Assembly (NCBI RefSeq): GCF_958450345.1
Contig: NC_088782.1
Location: 109,150,358 to 109,214,357, forward strand
Length of the DNA: 64,000 nucleotides
DNA from: Calliphora vicina
Taxonomy: Eukaryota; Arthropoda; Insecta; Diptera; Calliphoridae
Direction of reading: 5' to 3'
Shown here: positions 10,320 to 21,130 of the stretch, piece by piece
Position numbering within the stretch: position 1 is the first letter of the stretch
Layout of the letters: the number at the start of each line of letters is the position of its first letter
Notes under the pieces: model-generated
The model's database searches: none
Told to the model about the DNA's origin: nothing
Seen by the model: the letters and a program-made list of their open reading frames with translations, nothing else
Translations under genes and position numbers: made by a program

Positions 10320-12155
10320 TTCTCAATAACAAATATGTCTCCTAACATAATTTATTTAGGCTCTATATTTATTATTCTTTTAAACCAATCCTGTTTATAA
10401 TACTAACAAGATTTAGGCTATTTTATTTGTTTGCTTTTTTTATAGAAAATAACAAATTTTAAATAAACATCTGCAGTTTATTTTTGATAAATAAAGACAT
10501 AAAACTAGTGTCAACATGCAGACAAATGTTAAGAATGGAAACATTTGTGTCCACAAAACAATTGAATTTTCCAAAAAAAAGAAATCCAAATTAATGAAAA
10601 TAAAAAACCGCCTTAAAAAATTATAGAAAAACTATAAAAGATCATTATTACATCAATTACAACAATATAAAAGACAACAAACAAAAAAGAGATATACTTA
10701 ATCCCAGATACAAAAGAGAAATCTTTCTTAGCTGCTTGTGACATGTAATGCTTTAAAAAAGGACAATTTACCATGATTATGGCAAATTTTCTGGAAGTTA
10801 GTTTTAACTAAGGTGTGGGGTTGGCCATAATTGCACTTTTCATGGACGATCAGTGGTTGTTTAAAGACGGTGACAGGGCACAATCTTAAACATTGAAACA
10901 CAATTGAAAGGATCTTGTTTGAAAAGATCTTTCTTTAGAATTTTTGTCATGTTACAATGATTTGTCATGTTTTATTGTTAGAATGCTGCTAACAAGGGTG
11001 GATATGCCCAAGTAACAGATCAATTATAAGGAGGATTTGCAATAACAAAAAAGGATACAAGACTTTTTTCATCTTTTTTTACAAGATCACTGTATAAAAC
11101 ATCATAATGTATAGAAATTTCATTGTCATGCTGTTGATTGTCTTTTATTTGTACAAAAAGTAAGAAAAGAACAAGCAGAATTTTCAGGATGATGTCATTT
11201 TGTAAGGATGATAATGACAAAAGTACCTCCTGCTGCTGTTGCTAATGCCTGCCGACTAGTTGCTCACTTTAGCTTAAGGCAAGTTGCACAAATTACTTAC
11301 TGCTGTATACGCCTTTATGCCAACTTACTGCTCTAAAGAGCCTTTTGATTTTTCAGTCTAAGGCAAAAAGTCTGCAGTGGCAGCGTGCATTTGTTTGGCG
11401 GCTTGCCTTTTTGGAAGTAGGAGGTCCTTTTTTATTGCCTTTCTGCGTTTTATGGTCTCTAGTCATAATCAAGCCAGCAAAAGAAACTGACTTCTTTAAA
11501 TTTAACATCTAAATTATTTTGGCGCGCTGCAACTTTTTCTTTCCTTCTGAATTTATTTGACTTTGTAGTGAGTGTCCTTTTTTAATTAAAAGGACATTCA
11601 GGCAGCTGCATTTATTTGGGTATTTGTCATTTATATTTGATTTAATTTTTTGGGTTATTTATTAGGGGCTTCTGTTTTGATAACTTGATTTGCAGCAGCC
11701 AACTTCTTACTACTGACCTTTTTTTTATTCTTGCTCAAATGTTGTTATGGTTTTGTCTTGTGTCTAAAGATCATTTATCTTGAATTTATTACAGAATTTA
11801 TATTGTTGGAAGAGTTTGATTTCTTAATATCTGACCATAGCAAAAGACAACAAGGTGGCCTACTAATTGCTGGACATCTTGTTAGCTTGTTAGAAGAGAT
11901 AATAAGCAGGGCAGCTGTAGACAATTCTTCTGCTAGAGTAGCAAATTGTCTTAGTATCTTAGAGTTTATTAGGAACTTTATCTTGGGTAATTTTAGGGTA
12001 ATAATTATATTGCAACCTGCTCAGGAAACCTTAAATAAGACAATTATACGGTTTGTGATATATATATTAAATTAAGAGCATAAAAACAAGAAATTCTTTA
12101 GTGTCTCGTGCACCTTGCATGTCCTTCAAACCATAGCATGGATTTGATCTCAGCT
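10320..12155. other. AT-rich non-coding DNA
   Basis: No repeat or convincing gene. A 114-codon open frame at 11731-12075 has no recognisable domain, no splice or promoter context, and A/T-driven composition. This stretch may be ordinary host intergenic or intron sequence. Confidence 0.5.
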
Positions 12156-12159
12156 CCAT

Positions 12160-12750
12160 TTGCTGAATAAATTCGAAAATAATCCATAAAATTTTATGAT
12201 AAATATCTCATTTTGTTTCTATTACATGTGGCTTTATGATAAAATAATAAATCTGAACAATTTCAGCCATTATCGATTTTTCATGATTTTTGAAAACAAA
12301 AAAATTTGCTAATTTTACGTAAAAAATATTTTTTTTCTTCAATTTGTTATTATAACTTCAAAACTATTGAGCCGATTGTAACACAATATATATGTGAACA
12401 TTTGTACATAAAATGGGGAAACTGTTTTCAAAATTAAATCAATCGAAAGAAGAACATTAACTACTCAATTTTATGAAAATCAAACAAAAAACTAAAATTT
12501 TGTGAATTCGCTCCACTTAATTGTGAATAAATTTGAAAATAATCCATAAATTTTTATGATCAATATGTCATTTTGTTGCTATTATATGTGGCTTTGTTAT
12601 AAAGTAATAAATCTGAACAATTTCAGCCGTTTTCGATTTTTCATGATTTTTTCCAAAAAAAATTGATATTTTCATGTAAAAAATTATATTTTTTTCTTCA
12701 ATTTGTTATTATAATTTCGAAACTATTGAGCCGATTGAAAAGTAAAAGTA
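12160..12750. repeat. Two direct copies of a ~357-bp AT-rich unit
   Basis: The phrase GAATAAATTCGAAAATAATC at about 12165 returns as GAATAAATTTGAAAATAATC at about 12524. In both copies it is followed by matching segments including ATCTGAACAATTTCAGCC and ACTATTGAGCCGATTG. The second copy ends at about 12745. The identity of the repeat is unknown. Confidence 0.75.
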
Positions 12751-12936
12751 ATATATAAACGGATTATAGGTTATGTAAATTTCAACTTGTCTAAGTTTAA
12801 TAACATCGGACTAACCCTTTTTTTTTCATCATTTATTTATTGTATCTTCATTATTTAATGAACTAACAATAAGTGGCTCAAATCTTATATCTAATAATTA
12901 TTATTTAATTAGTCCAGCCAGTGCCGGACGAAAAAA

Positions 12937-14551
12937 TTGGGTGATCTTCAAGTTTTTTTTAAATATTTTTGTACATTTTTCGAGATTTCAGTTTTTACAA
13001 TGGGCACGTTTAGATCTTTGTGTATATTCGCGTTTTTGATATACCAGGGGGCAACTGTGATCATTCTTAGAAACTTGTTTTGGCGTCTTTGGATCTTTTC
13101 TACAGTTGACGCTGAGGCCGTGCCCCATAACTGTATGCCATAACACCATATCGGTTTTATGATCATGTTATAAAGTAGAAGTTTACAATCTAAACTAAGC
13201 GTAGAGTTTCTGCCAATAAGCCAATTAATTTGAATTGATGTCAATTTCATTTGAGTCAACTTTGCATCTATATGACTTTTCCATGTAAGGCGACGATCGA
13301 GATGTATTCCGAGGTATTTCACTTCCGATTGTTGAATTATTGTTTGGTTATTGATATGAATAGTGGGGGCATGATTCTCTACGCAATGTAAATGTTATGT
13401 GTGTACATTTTTGCTCGTTGACTTTAATTTTCCATTGTTTTGACCATTTTTCTAATTCAAATATGTAGTTTTGTAAGTAACGAGACGCTTGTTGAGGGTT
13501 TTCATGAATGCTTAGAATAGCAGTATCATCAGCAAATGTTGATGAATGAATATATCAAATATAAAAAAGGTCCCAGGATACTGCCTTGGGGGACTCCAGC
13601 TTCAATGGGTTGTGCAGTACTTAAAAAGTTTCCCTCTTTAACCTTAAAAGTTCGACCAGTTAAATAGCTTTCCAACAGCTTATGTGTGTTTGCGGGTAAA
13701 TTTTGCCTCAGTTTGTATATTAATCCAGCATGCCATACCTTATCAAACGCTTGAGAGATGTCGATGAAGAGTGCGGAAAAGTATTTCTTTTCTTCAAACG
13801 GTTTTCTCACCATATTTACAAGTCTATGGGTTTGTTCGATAGTACTGTGTTTTCTTCTAAATCCAAATTGATGATTCGGAATACAATTGTTTTCAGTTAA
13901 CATCAGGTACAACTTGTTCATAAGTATCTTCTCAAATAGCTTTGATATATTAGACAATAGGCTGATGGGTCTGTATGATTCTACTTTTGTGTGATCTTTT
14001 CCCGTCTTGGGTATCATGGTAACCAGTGAAACCTTCCATTCTGGAGGATAATATTCAAGTCGTAATATAGCATTAAAAATAAAAAGAATTATTTTTATTG
14101 CTATCCGGGGTAGCTCCATAAGCATCTTGTTGCTGATCTTATCCATACCAGGCGCTTTCTTGGGATTTAAATCAGCAATAGCATTTTCGATCTCTCGAAT
14201 CTCAAAACGTAGGGTTACGGCTGCTCCAAAATGGGGTGCAACAGGTGGCAACTCAATTGCATCGTTTGATGTGTTCGGTGTAAATCCTTTTTTTAAATGA
14301 TTAACAAACAGATTCCCTTTTTCAGTATCATTTCATGCCCAACCGCCACTTGAATTTCGCAAGGGGGACTTACATATAACGGGTCTTTTAAGACTTTTTG
14401 TTGCTCGCCATAATGAGTAATCCGATTGCGGGGTTGCGTCCAGGCTTTCTAAATATTTATTCAATGATTGCATTTTTCGAAATTCCAAGAGCTTTTTAAG
14501 TCTTTCTATACAATCTTTATGTTTCGATTTTAGTTGGGGGGATCTGTGCAA
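12937..14551 (-). pseudogene. Jockey reverse transcriptase with stops and one deletion
   Basis: The reading is almost continuous from 14551 to 13530. Landmarks are KKAPGMDKISNKML, ESYRPISLLSNISKLFEKIL, FIDISQAFDKVWHAG with the first catalytic Asp, and AGVPQGSILGP. A stop lies near 14331. Just before the active-site box a short deletion at about 13530 shifts the frame; the box then reads TFADDTAIL (variant of YADD). A further indel near 13366 precedes EVKYLGIHLDRRLTWKSHI, the thumb region, which ends with NVQKYLKKT at 12948. All catalytic Asp residues are present, but the frame is broken at several points. Confidence 0.9.
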
Positions 14552-14554
14552 TTG

Positions 14555-15226
14555 TCACTTTCTGCGAAATCTTCTTTTTTCATTTAAGAGCCGTTCGACA
14601 TCTGCAGAATTAATTCTATTATATCTGATTTGTCGGGGGGTTTGGGTAGCATGTTGAGCAGCCAGTTTGAGATTTTTATCGAAATTGATAAGAGAGTGAT
14701 CGATGTTTTCTGGTGTTCTTAGCGGTATGTTTTCCAAACAATGTGTACTGAGATATTTTTTATATTTGAGCCAATTTATTCTTGTGCCTGCCATCGCTAA
14801 ATTACCAGTCGGGGATACAATTTCTAGGGGGCTCAATAAAGTAATAATAGTGGGTGAGTGATCTGAAGATAGTTCCAGCGAGGATTCAATTTGAATCATT
14901 TCTCTAGGGATATTTTTCATCACGTTAAAATCTATAACATCCGTAAGTAAGTAGGTTGGCCGCTCGAAAGCACATTCAAATCCATTTTAGAAATTGTATC
15001 GAACAAAACACGACCTTTAGGGGTAATCAGTCGTGATCCCCAGAATGTGTGTTTAGCAGTATATTCGCCAGCAGCCAGGAAACGGGGGTCTAGTGATTTA
15101 AAAAATCTATTATATTGACTTTCTGTAATTGAAAATCAAGGGGGTGAGTATATCGATGAAATCACTAAGTTTCGATGAAAATCTTCAAGACAGATTGTAG
15201 TAGCTTGAAGATAATCTTCGCAAAAA
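14555..15226 (-). pseudogene. Jockey endonuclease, C-terminal half
   Basis: Pieces in two frames read EDYLQATTICLEDFHRNLVI, an AAGEYTAKHTFWGSRL segment (15.0-15.1 kb), then LSSDHSPTIITL (about 14.87 kb), the conserved Ser-Asp-His motif of apurinic-type endonucleases. The N-terminal half with the first catalytic Asn and Glu is missing. A one-base shift in the GGGGG run near 15137-15142 and a stop near 14940 break the frame. The downstream piece (14923 to 14555) is a linker rich in Lys and Arg leading into reverse transcriptase. Confidence 0.8.
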
Positions 15227-15685
15227 TCACACATTAAGTAGTGTTTGATTCAATAACATTGATTGCATCTTAAGCATTTCTTGCATCATGTTACTCATTG
15301 AGTTTGTAAAGTTATTTACCGATTGCACAAGAGTGTCTATTGTAGATTCTAGTCGGGTAAAATTGAAAATTGGCGTTTGCTCTTTTACCTCTGGGTTCAC
15401 ATTTTCGTTTTGGAGTTGATGGACTTGCGTCTGAGTTTGGTTGTTTCCAAGTACGTTTGCATATGTTACTTTGTTGTCATATGTCTGTTGCAACGGGGGG
15501 TAGTTAAAATTGTTGTTATTTAATGGCTGAGCGGGGAAAATCTTTGGTTTCTGGCTTTGTGATTTTTTAACAATTGAGTAGACAGGACAACCCCTGTAGT
15601 TTGCTGTGTGGTTACCTCCGCAATTGCTGCATTTTTTTATTTTAGGATCATCTTTGGATTTGTTACATTGGGATGTGTTATGCAA
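15227..15685 (-). pseudogene. Jockey gag-like protein, C-terminal part
   Basis: A 152-codon frame on the minus strand. Near its start lies the knuckle CSNCGGNHTANYRGCP with the Cys/His pattern of Jockey ORF1 nucleic-acid-binding domains, preceded by a partial Cys residue of another knuckle. The rest is Gln/Asn/Pro-rich and ends in a region rich in Met, Gln and Asn. The N-terminal two-thirds of a normal ORF1 protein is absent because the element is truncated. The frame runs directly into the middle of the endonuclease, which marks an internal deletion junction at about 15227. Confidence 0.85.
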
Positions 15686-15715
15686 CTCCCCGCAAAACCC
15701 CGCAAAACCCTTTTT

Positions 15716-16875
15716 GAGTTATCATTAATTATGTGGAGATAAGTCTAAAAAAAAATTATAATTTTACTTAAACATTTTTTTTTAAAAAAAACCTCCGCAT
15801 AGAATTTAAAATTTGGACCATATTTGTACTACTGGACCCACAATACATCAAAATTGTGCAGTGCTTTAAAAAGCCTTCAACTTTTTTCGATTTTTCCAAG
15901 TAGCGCGATCAAAGGCGTGACACTGTACTATAAGGCTATTGGTAGGCGATCAAGGACCCACCAACTGGTTTTAGCTCATATCACGATTTTATTATAACTC
16001 TTTTGAAAGAACAATATTTTTCCAAATCAAAAAGTGTTCAATAACTACCTAAAAACATTTTATTTAAACAAAATCACAACTCTAATTAAAACCCAAAAAG
16101 AAACTATCCACAATTCTTGAAATTGATCATAAATTATAACAATTTTCCACAAAATAAAAGAACTTAAATCAATTAGCATATAAATCGAAGTATCCTTTTT
16201 CATTACTAAAAGAATAGAAAGAAACAAATAAACCCAATAACATTTAGTTAATAAAAATCATAAAAAATCTATTTCACTTTATAGACAATAATACAAAATA
16301 ACTACAAAACAAATTATTAAAACCATTTAGATGGCTGTTTGGTTTGTTCAAAAATTCTAACTAACAAAAGGTTTATTTGTAATTATTACCATTATAAGGG
16401 CCATTTATACATTGTACTATTCTAAACTAAGGCGCCAGCCATATTTATTAATAAAATTCGTCTCCCTGTACGAATTTAAACAATAATGGTTATTTTTATT
16501 TGTTACGTTATTTTGTTTTTTGATTTCAAAAAACCATAAAACATTTATGAAATTTTAGATTATTGTATTCATATGACTTTTATTTTAGTAATCATAATTT
16601 TTTTTATTTTGTTGTTATATAATTTCTAGGAATTAAAACAAAAAAAGGGTTCTTTTAAATAGTTTACAACCTACAGACTGTATTGTTGTACGGTTGTAAT
16701 AGCTGAATGTGTGTAAGTCATATTAAATAATACATAGTTAGTGTTTAGCTGTAAAGCGGTTTAAATTGGATACATTGGTGGTTATTTGATTAGGGTAAAG
16801 TAAAATAATTTTAGGTATGGAACTTTGGATTAGGACCAGTACTTTCAGCACAAGCTTTATATGGACAAACAAAGG
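15716..16875. other. AT-rich non-coding DNA
   Basis: No gene or structured repeat. A short doubled phrase (CCCCGCAAAACCCCGCAAAA) abuts the 5' end of the Jockey copy at about 15690-15710. Confidence 0.5.
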
Positions 16876-16879
16876 AAGG

Positions 16880-17062
16880 TTCAGACTATATAAAGAGCAA
16901 CGATTGAATCTAAACTAAGACTATATAAAGACCTGCGATTGAGGCTAAACTAAAACTATATAAAGACCTTCAATAGAAGCTAAACTAAGACTGTGTATAC
17001 CTACGATTGAAGCTGAATTAAGACTATATGAAGACCTATGATAGAAGCTAAATTAAGACTAA
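16880..17062 (+). repeat. Degenerate block of the 35-bp minisatellite
   Basis: Five diverged units with the GACTATATAAAGACCT-type core and CGATTGAAGCTAAAC-type half, in the same orientation as the array at 0.3-1.5 kb. Confidence 0.85.
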
Positions 17063-17143
17063 GGAGTGAGATCGAAAAAACCTTAACACACGTTTTTCCT
17101 TACAACTTTTAACCAAAGTATTATTTGATTTTTTTGGATCAAG

Positions 17144-17427
17144 TTACCTTTGAACAAGTAAGAGAGCTATATTTGGCTGTGCTGAATCTTATATACCCTT
17201 CACCAAATTATACTTCAAAATACAAATTTTAAATATTTTTAGGTAAACAAAATTTTTATTTTTTTTCTAAAGTTGTTTTTTTTTCATTTCTTGGAAAATT
17301 TTTTTTGGAATTGTTATTATAAAATTTTTAAATTTTTTTGGTGAAAAAAAAAACGAGAGAAAAAAATATTTTTCCGATTTTGACCCATTGTAGGTCCAAC
17401 TTACTATGGTCTTATATATGTACGTCG
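17144..17427 (+). repeat. Interspersed repeat family B, 5' part
   Basis: Starts ACAAGTAAGAGAGCTATATT, includes a GGCTGTGCTGAA hairpin-like segment and TATACCCTTCACC, and reaches TTGTAGGTCCAACTTACTAT. It matches the start of the copy at 57.0 kb. It stops exactly where the foldback element begins; the expected continuation is not found on the far side. Confidence 0.8.
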
Positions 17428-19006
17428 CACAGTGGTATGAGAAAAAAAAGAGGGAAATAAATCTGTAACTTCTAAACCATTAGTCCGATTTGAATGAAAT
17501 TTGACATGCGCACAGAAGAAGTGTTGTCGAATTTAAGTGGAATTTTAGATGGAATTTTAACCGCATGGGCCTACCGGAGGTGCGGCCAGGGTTCCCCAAA
17601 GTAGGACACCTCGGGTATGTTAAATTTTTAAAACGATCCTATTTCTTCGGCTGTGTTCGGATTTCAAAACGATCACATATGTAGAATCTCCTCGTCGAGC
17701 TAATAACTAAGGAGATATTCGCATTTGAAAATTAAATTTTCATCATTTTTGCCCACCCTACTCCAGTTTTTTGATAACAGCGGGTCCAAATATTTCCCGA
17801 TTTTCTCCATTTTGCTTTTATTGAACTAACAATAAATTTGTATATCAAATATAGAAAGAATTGTTTAAAAATCATGACTGAGTCCAAAGTTACATGCATT
17901 TGAATTTAAAAAAAAATTAAAAAGGCTATTTTTCGCTATTTTTTTTGGTATAAAAGTACTATTATTCTTTTTAAGTTATCTAAAAAATGTCTAAAAGGAT
18001 GTATAAAGAATTTGTACTTTTTGAAAAGCTAACTTTACGTCAAATATTTTAAATGAAAAAAATGTATACTTTTTGATACCTATGTGACCAGGTCCATTCA
18101 AAAAATGCCTATTTTTTATGTAAAATTCAACTTTAGGGCAAAAATTCTCAAATCGCATACTCGATATCAAAATATAGTAAACTATTTTTTGGAATTTTTC
18201 AATACTTTTTTGGGAATTGCGGGATTCCTGATTATAAATTTCAAAATTTGTTTTTATTTTTCCATTTTCAATAAAAAATCTATATAAGTGTAAAATTTCA
18301 TTAAAAAATATTCATAAATCAAAATTTTATTTCAATTTGAAAAATTTGTATCTAAGCAAAAACTCAATAAAAATCATTTTTTGTCATATTTTTCAAAAAA
18401 GTACTTCATGAATTTTTCAATTGTCAAAAGTTATATACAAAATCCTCTATCCATTGATATATAACATGTCTACCTTGTGTTTTTACGTGTCAAATAAATT
18501 AGGGAAAACTTAACAACTCAAATGCATTTAACTTTGGACTCAGTCATGATTTCATCTATTATTTCACATCTATTGTTAATCCTATAAAAGAAAAATGGAT
18601 AAAATCGGGGAATATTTGGAACCGCGGTCACCAAAAACTACTCCAGTTTTTTTTGGGTAAAAATGTTGAAAATTAAATTTTCAAATGCGAATATCTCCTA
18701 AGCTGTTAGAGATAATTGATAGCTACGACGAGGTTTTATGTAGTGCTCGACGAGGAGATTCTATATTTGTAATTTTTAAATCGAAACACTGACGAAGAAA
18801 TAGGATCATTTTAAAAATTGAACATACCCGAGGTGTCCTACTTTGAGAACCCCTGGTCCCGCTCCTGGTGGGCTCATGAGGTCCAAATTCAAAACTTAAA
18901 CTCGACTATACTTCCTCTTTGCGCATGGGAAATTTCATTCAAATCGGAGTAAGGGTTTAGAAGTTACAGATTTATTTCCCTCTTTTTTTATTTTCATACC
19001 ACTGTG
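17428..19006. mobile_element. 1.58-kb foldback element with ~480-bp arms
   Basis: Termini CACAGTGGTATGAG and CATACCACTGTG are inverted. The arms stay similar for nearly 500 bp (17428-17900 against 18505-19006). Both include GTAACTTCTAAACC-type, ATTTGAATGAAATTT-type, GTAGGACACCTCGGGTATGT-type and GACTGAGTCCAAAGTTA-type blocks. The ~600-bp centre is A/T-rich and non-coding. No clean target duplication is seen. A smaller relative lies at 9955-10271, and the end of a cousin (CCCCACTGTG) lies at 40.54 kb. Confidence 0.85.
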
Positions 19007-19011
19007 CCGCA

Positions 19012-21130
19012 TTGAGCTGACTTTATCAGAGGGAACCAAGTATTTAGGGACATTTCATGATAACAAATTATCATGGAAGAAGAATAAACAGGAAAGTTCT
19101 GTCTACTACACATATAAGAATTCTATTGGTAAGAATTGGGAACTACGATCGGCTATGGTAAACTGGATTTACACATCGGTTGTAAGTCCCATTATTACTT
19201 ATGGTTGCACGGTTTGGTGGCAGGCTGTTATGGGTACTCAAAGAGAAAAAGTAGTTATAGGAAGATACTTAATAATGTTTAGAGATGTGCTTCCATTGGC
19301 ATAATGGGTGCCATCGGTAGCACACCTCAGGCAGCTTGGATATAATCCTTAACATACAGCTTTTTGAGTCTTCTCTGGTTAGACCAAATCTGGTAGGTCA
19401 CACTAAAGTTTTATACGAGTTAGGTCTAATTGGTCAGGCTAATATTCCTACTTGCATTTCGGACCATAAGGTAACGTTGTATACTTTTTCGGTATTTCAC
19501 TCCGAATTGTGTTTCAAAGTTGGGACGAGTTGGTTGGATATGGACAGCTGTTTGAAGGGGTGCAGTTTTTATTGATGGGTCCAATATGGAATATGGCACA
19601 GGAGCCGGAATTTATATTGGTGTCATACGAACTCCCAGACGAATTCAGTGTCTTCCAGACAGAGATCCTAAAGATCTGTAAAGTCACGGATTTGAAATAT
19701 CATATGGTACACTCGAGCATAGTGTTTAACTGTATGAGGTCTCTGGAAGCCTTTTTGGAATTATAAAGAATGATATTGTGTTGGGTACCAGGTAAAAGAA
19801 ATTGAAATAGTAGATGATCTGATCAGACAGAGTTCGGATCTGGACTACATTAACAGGGACTGAAAGTCTAAACCTCCTATATGCCACTAATATTGGTTGA
19901 TCTTCGAAAGATACCGGGACTCTACGAACCAATTCTGGTGTATTAGGATGTATTGCAGGACTGATAACCGGTCATTTCTCAATTGGTGCCTACACTGGTA
20001 AATGGGATGACTTCTGTAGGATGTGCGACGATATTGAAGAACTAGAGACAGTGAAACATATTCTGTGTAACTATCCTAGATTACAGGTTCTTAAGCAAAA
20101 ATGGCTAGGATGAACTGTGGGATATAGCTAGATTTAACCAGTGTTTAAAAAACTAGACTACAAGTAGCAGTAGCAACGAAAAAACACAAGTAGTCTAGTT
20201 AAAAAATTAATAAAAACTCGGAGTCAATAATTACTACTACTACTGCTACCTTCACATTTTGGTAGCAGTAGTTGTAGTAGTACTAATAAAAGAAAAAATT
20301 AAAAGTAGCAGAGTAATTTATTTTCTATTGCTACCTTAAAAAAGAAAAAGTTTTGATGTAGCAATCATTAGTCTTTTACTAATTCTGCTACTTTTAAAAT
20401 TTAGTAGTAATATAAGTAGCATTTGAGGTAGTAGAAGAAGTAGCAGTTAAGTAGCAGATGAAGTAGCAGCTAAGTAGCAGTTGAGGTAGTAAAAATCTTC
20501 AGCCAAAAAAGTATATTATGTGTTGTTGTTGTGAATTTATATTTGTGTAAGTTGGTCGTGTTGTAAACAAAAGTTTAGTTATACACACAGAAAACACGAT
20601 CTTTCTGTTAGCAACACGAACATCTGAGACGAATAAAAACGAATAATTCTTTCAAACTCTCTCAAAACAAAAACAACACACAGTGTTTTATTCTGTCAAT
20701 TTTGGTGTTATGACTGAAGATTTTCTTTTTTGACTACTTTTATTGCTACCTTAACTGCTGCATCAACTGCTACTTTACTGCTACCTTAAAAATTAAAACT
20801 CGATATAGAGCAGTAGCAATGATTTGTATTTTTATGCTACTACTCCATTTACAATTCATGTTTTATTACTACAGCTCTGTTAAGAGTTTTATATTTTGAA
20901 GGTAGCAGTAGTTTTAAAAAAACAAGAAAACGAAAAAAGACAAATGCTACTGCTACCGCTACATACACTTTTTTGAAGCAGTAGTTGTAGCAACAGTTAA
21001 AAATTTGTTAGTTATCGTAGCTTTTTAAACACTGGATTTAACCTAGCTTTATCAGGGGAATTGGTTGACTATTTTAGGTAACAGGACTCGGGGAAACCCA
21101 GTCTATACTTATTTCCTGTCATATTTGGAC
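19012..21130 (+). pseudogene. Non-LTR retrotransposon tail (RT thumb, RNase H, zinc tail), interrupted
   Basis: From 19012 the frame reads IELTLSEGTKYLG and KLSWKKN (RT palm/thumb), then VVSPIITYGCTVWWQAV. After several shifts RNase H-like text follows near 19.57 kb (a degenerate FTDGS-like region then MEYGTGAGIYIG in mixed frames). At 19.97-20.11 kb a CRMCDDIEELETVKHILCNY segment is the Cys/His tail typical of LOA/I/R1-type elements. The reading resumes beyond a DNA element (20139-21034) at 21043 with an LALSGELVDYF-like tail. Frameshifts and stops are frequent, so this is an old copy. The clade is not certain; LOA-like or R1-like are my first choices. Confidence 0.8.
20139..21034. mobile_element. 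Non-autonomous hAT-like element rich in GTAGCA motifs
   Basis: Termini CAGTGTTTAAAAAACTA and CAGTGTTTAAAAAGCTA (read from the right) form a 17-bp inverted repeat with one mismatch. The perfect 8-bp duplication GATTTAAC lies at 20131-20138 and 21035-21042. An 8-bp duplication and a CAGTG start fit the hAT superfamily. The 896-bp body has no transposase. It holds dozens of GTAGCA/TGCTAC motifs in both orientations, concentrated toward each end, as expected for subterminal transposase-binding sites. Confidence 0.9.

Larger units (their letters stand above)
12818..15715 (-). mobile_element. Jockey-clade non-LTR retrotransposon, internally deleted
   Basis: In minus-strand order: the C-terminal part of a gag-like protein with zinc knuckles, an endonuclease lacking its N-terminal part, reverse transcriptase, the thumb/C-terminal segment, a short 3' untranslated region and a 9-nt A-tail (12818-12826). 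The 5' end is truncated inside the gag frame near 15.7 kb. Typical full-length Jockey elements are about 5 kb, so this 2.9-kb copy is both 5'-truncated and internally deleted. Only a handful of stops and indels break the second frame, so it is one of the younger elements here. Confidence 0.85.

Noticed and set aside
11731..12075. 114-codon plus-strand open frame
   Set aside because: No recognisable motif and hydrophobic A/T-driven composition; nothing around it suggests a gene.
12805..15715. Target-site duplication for the Jockey copy (AACCC on both sides)
   Set aside because: Only five low-complexity bases that merge with the A-tail and a duplicated CCCCGCAAAA phrase; too weak to claim.
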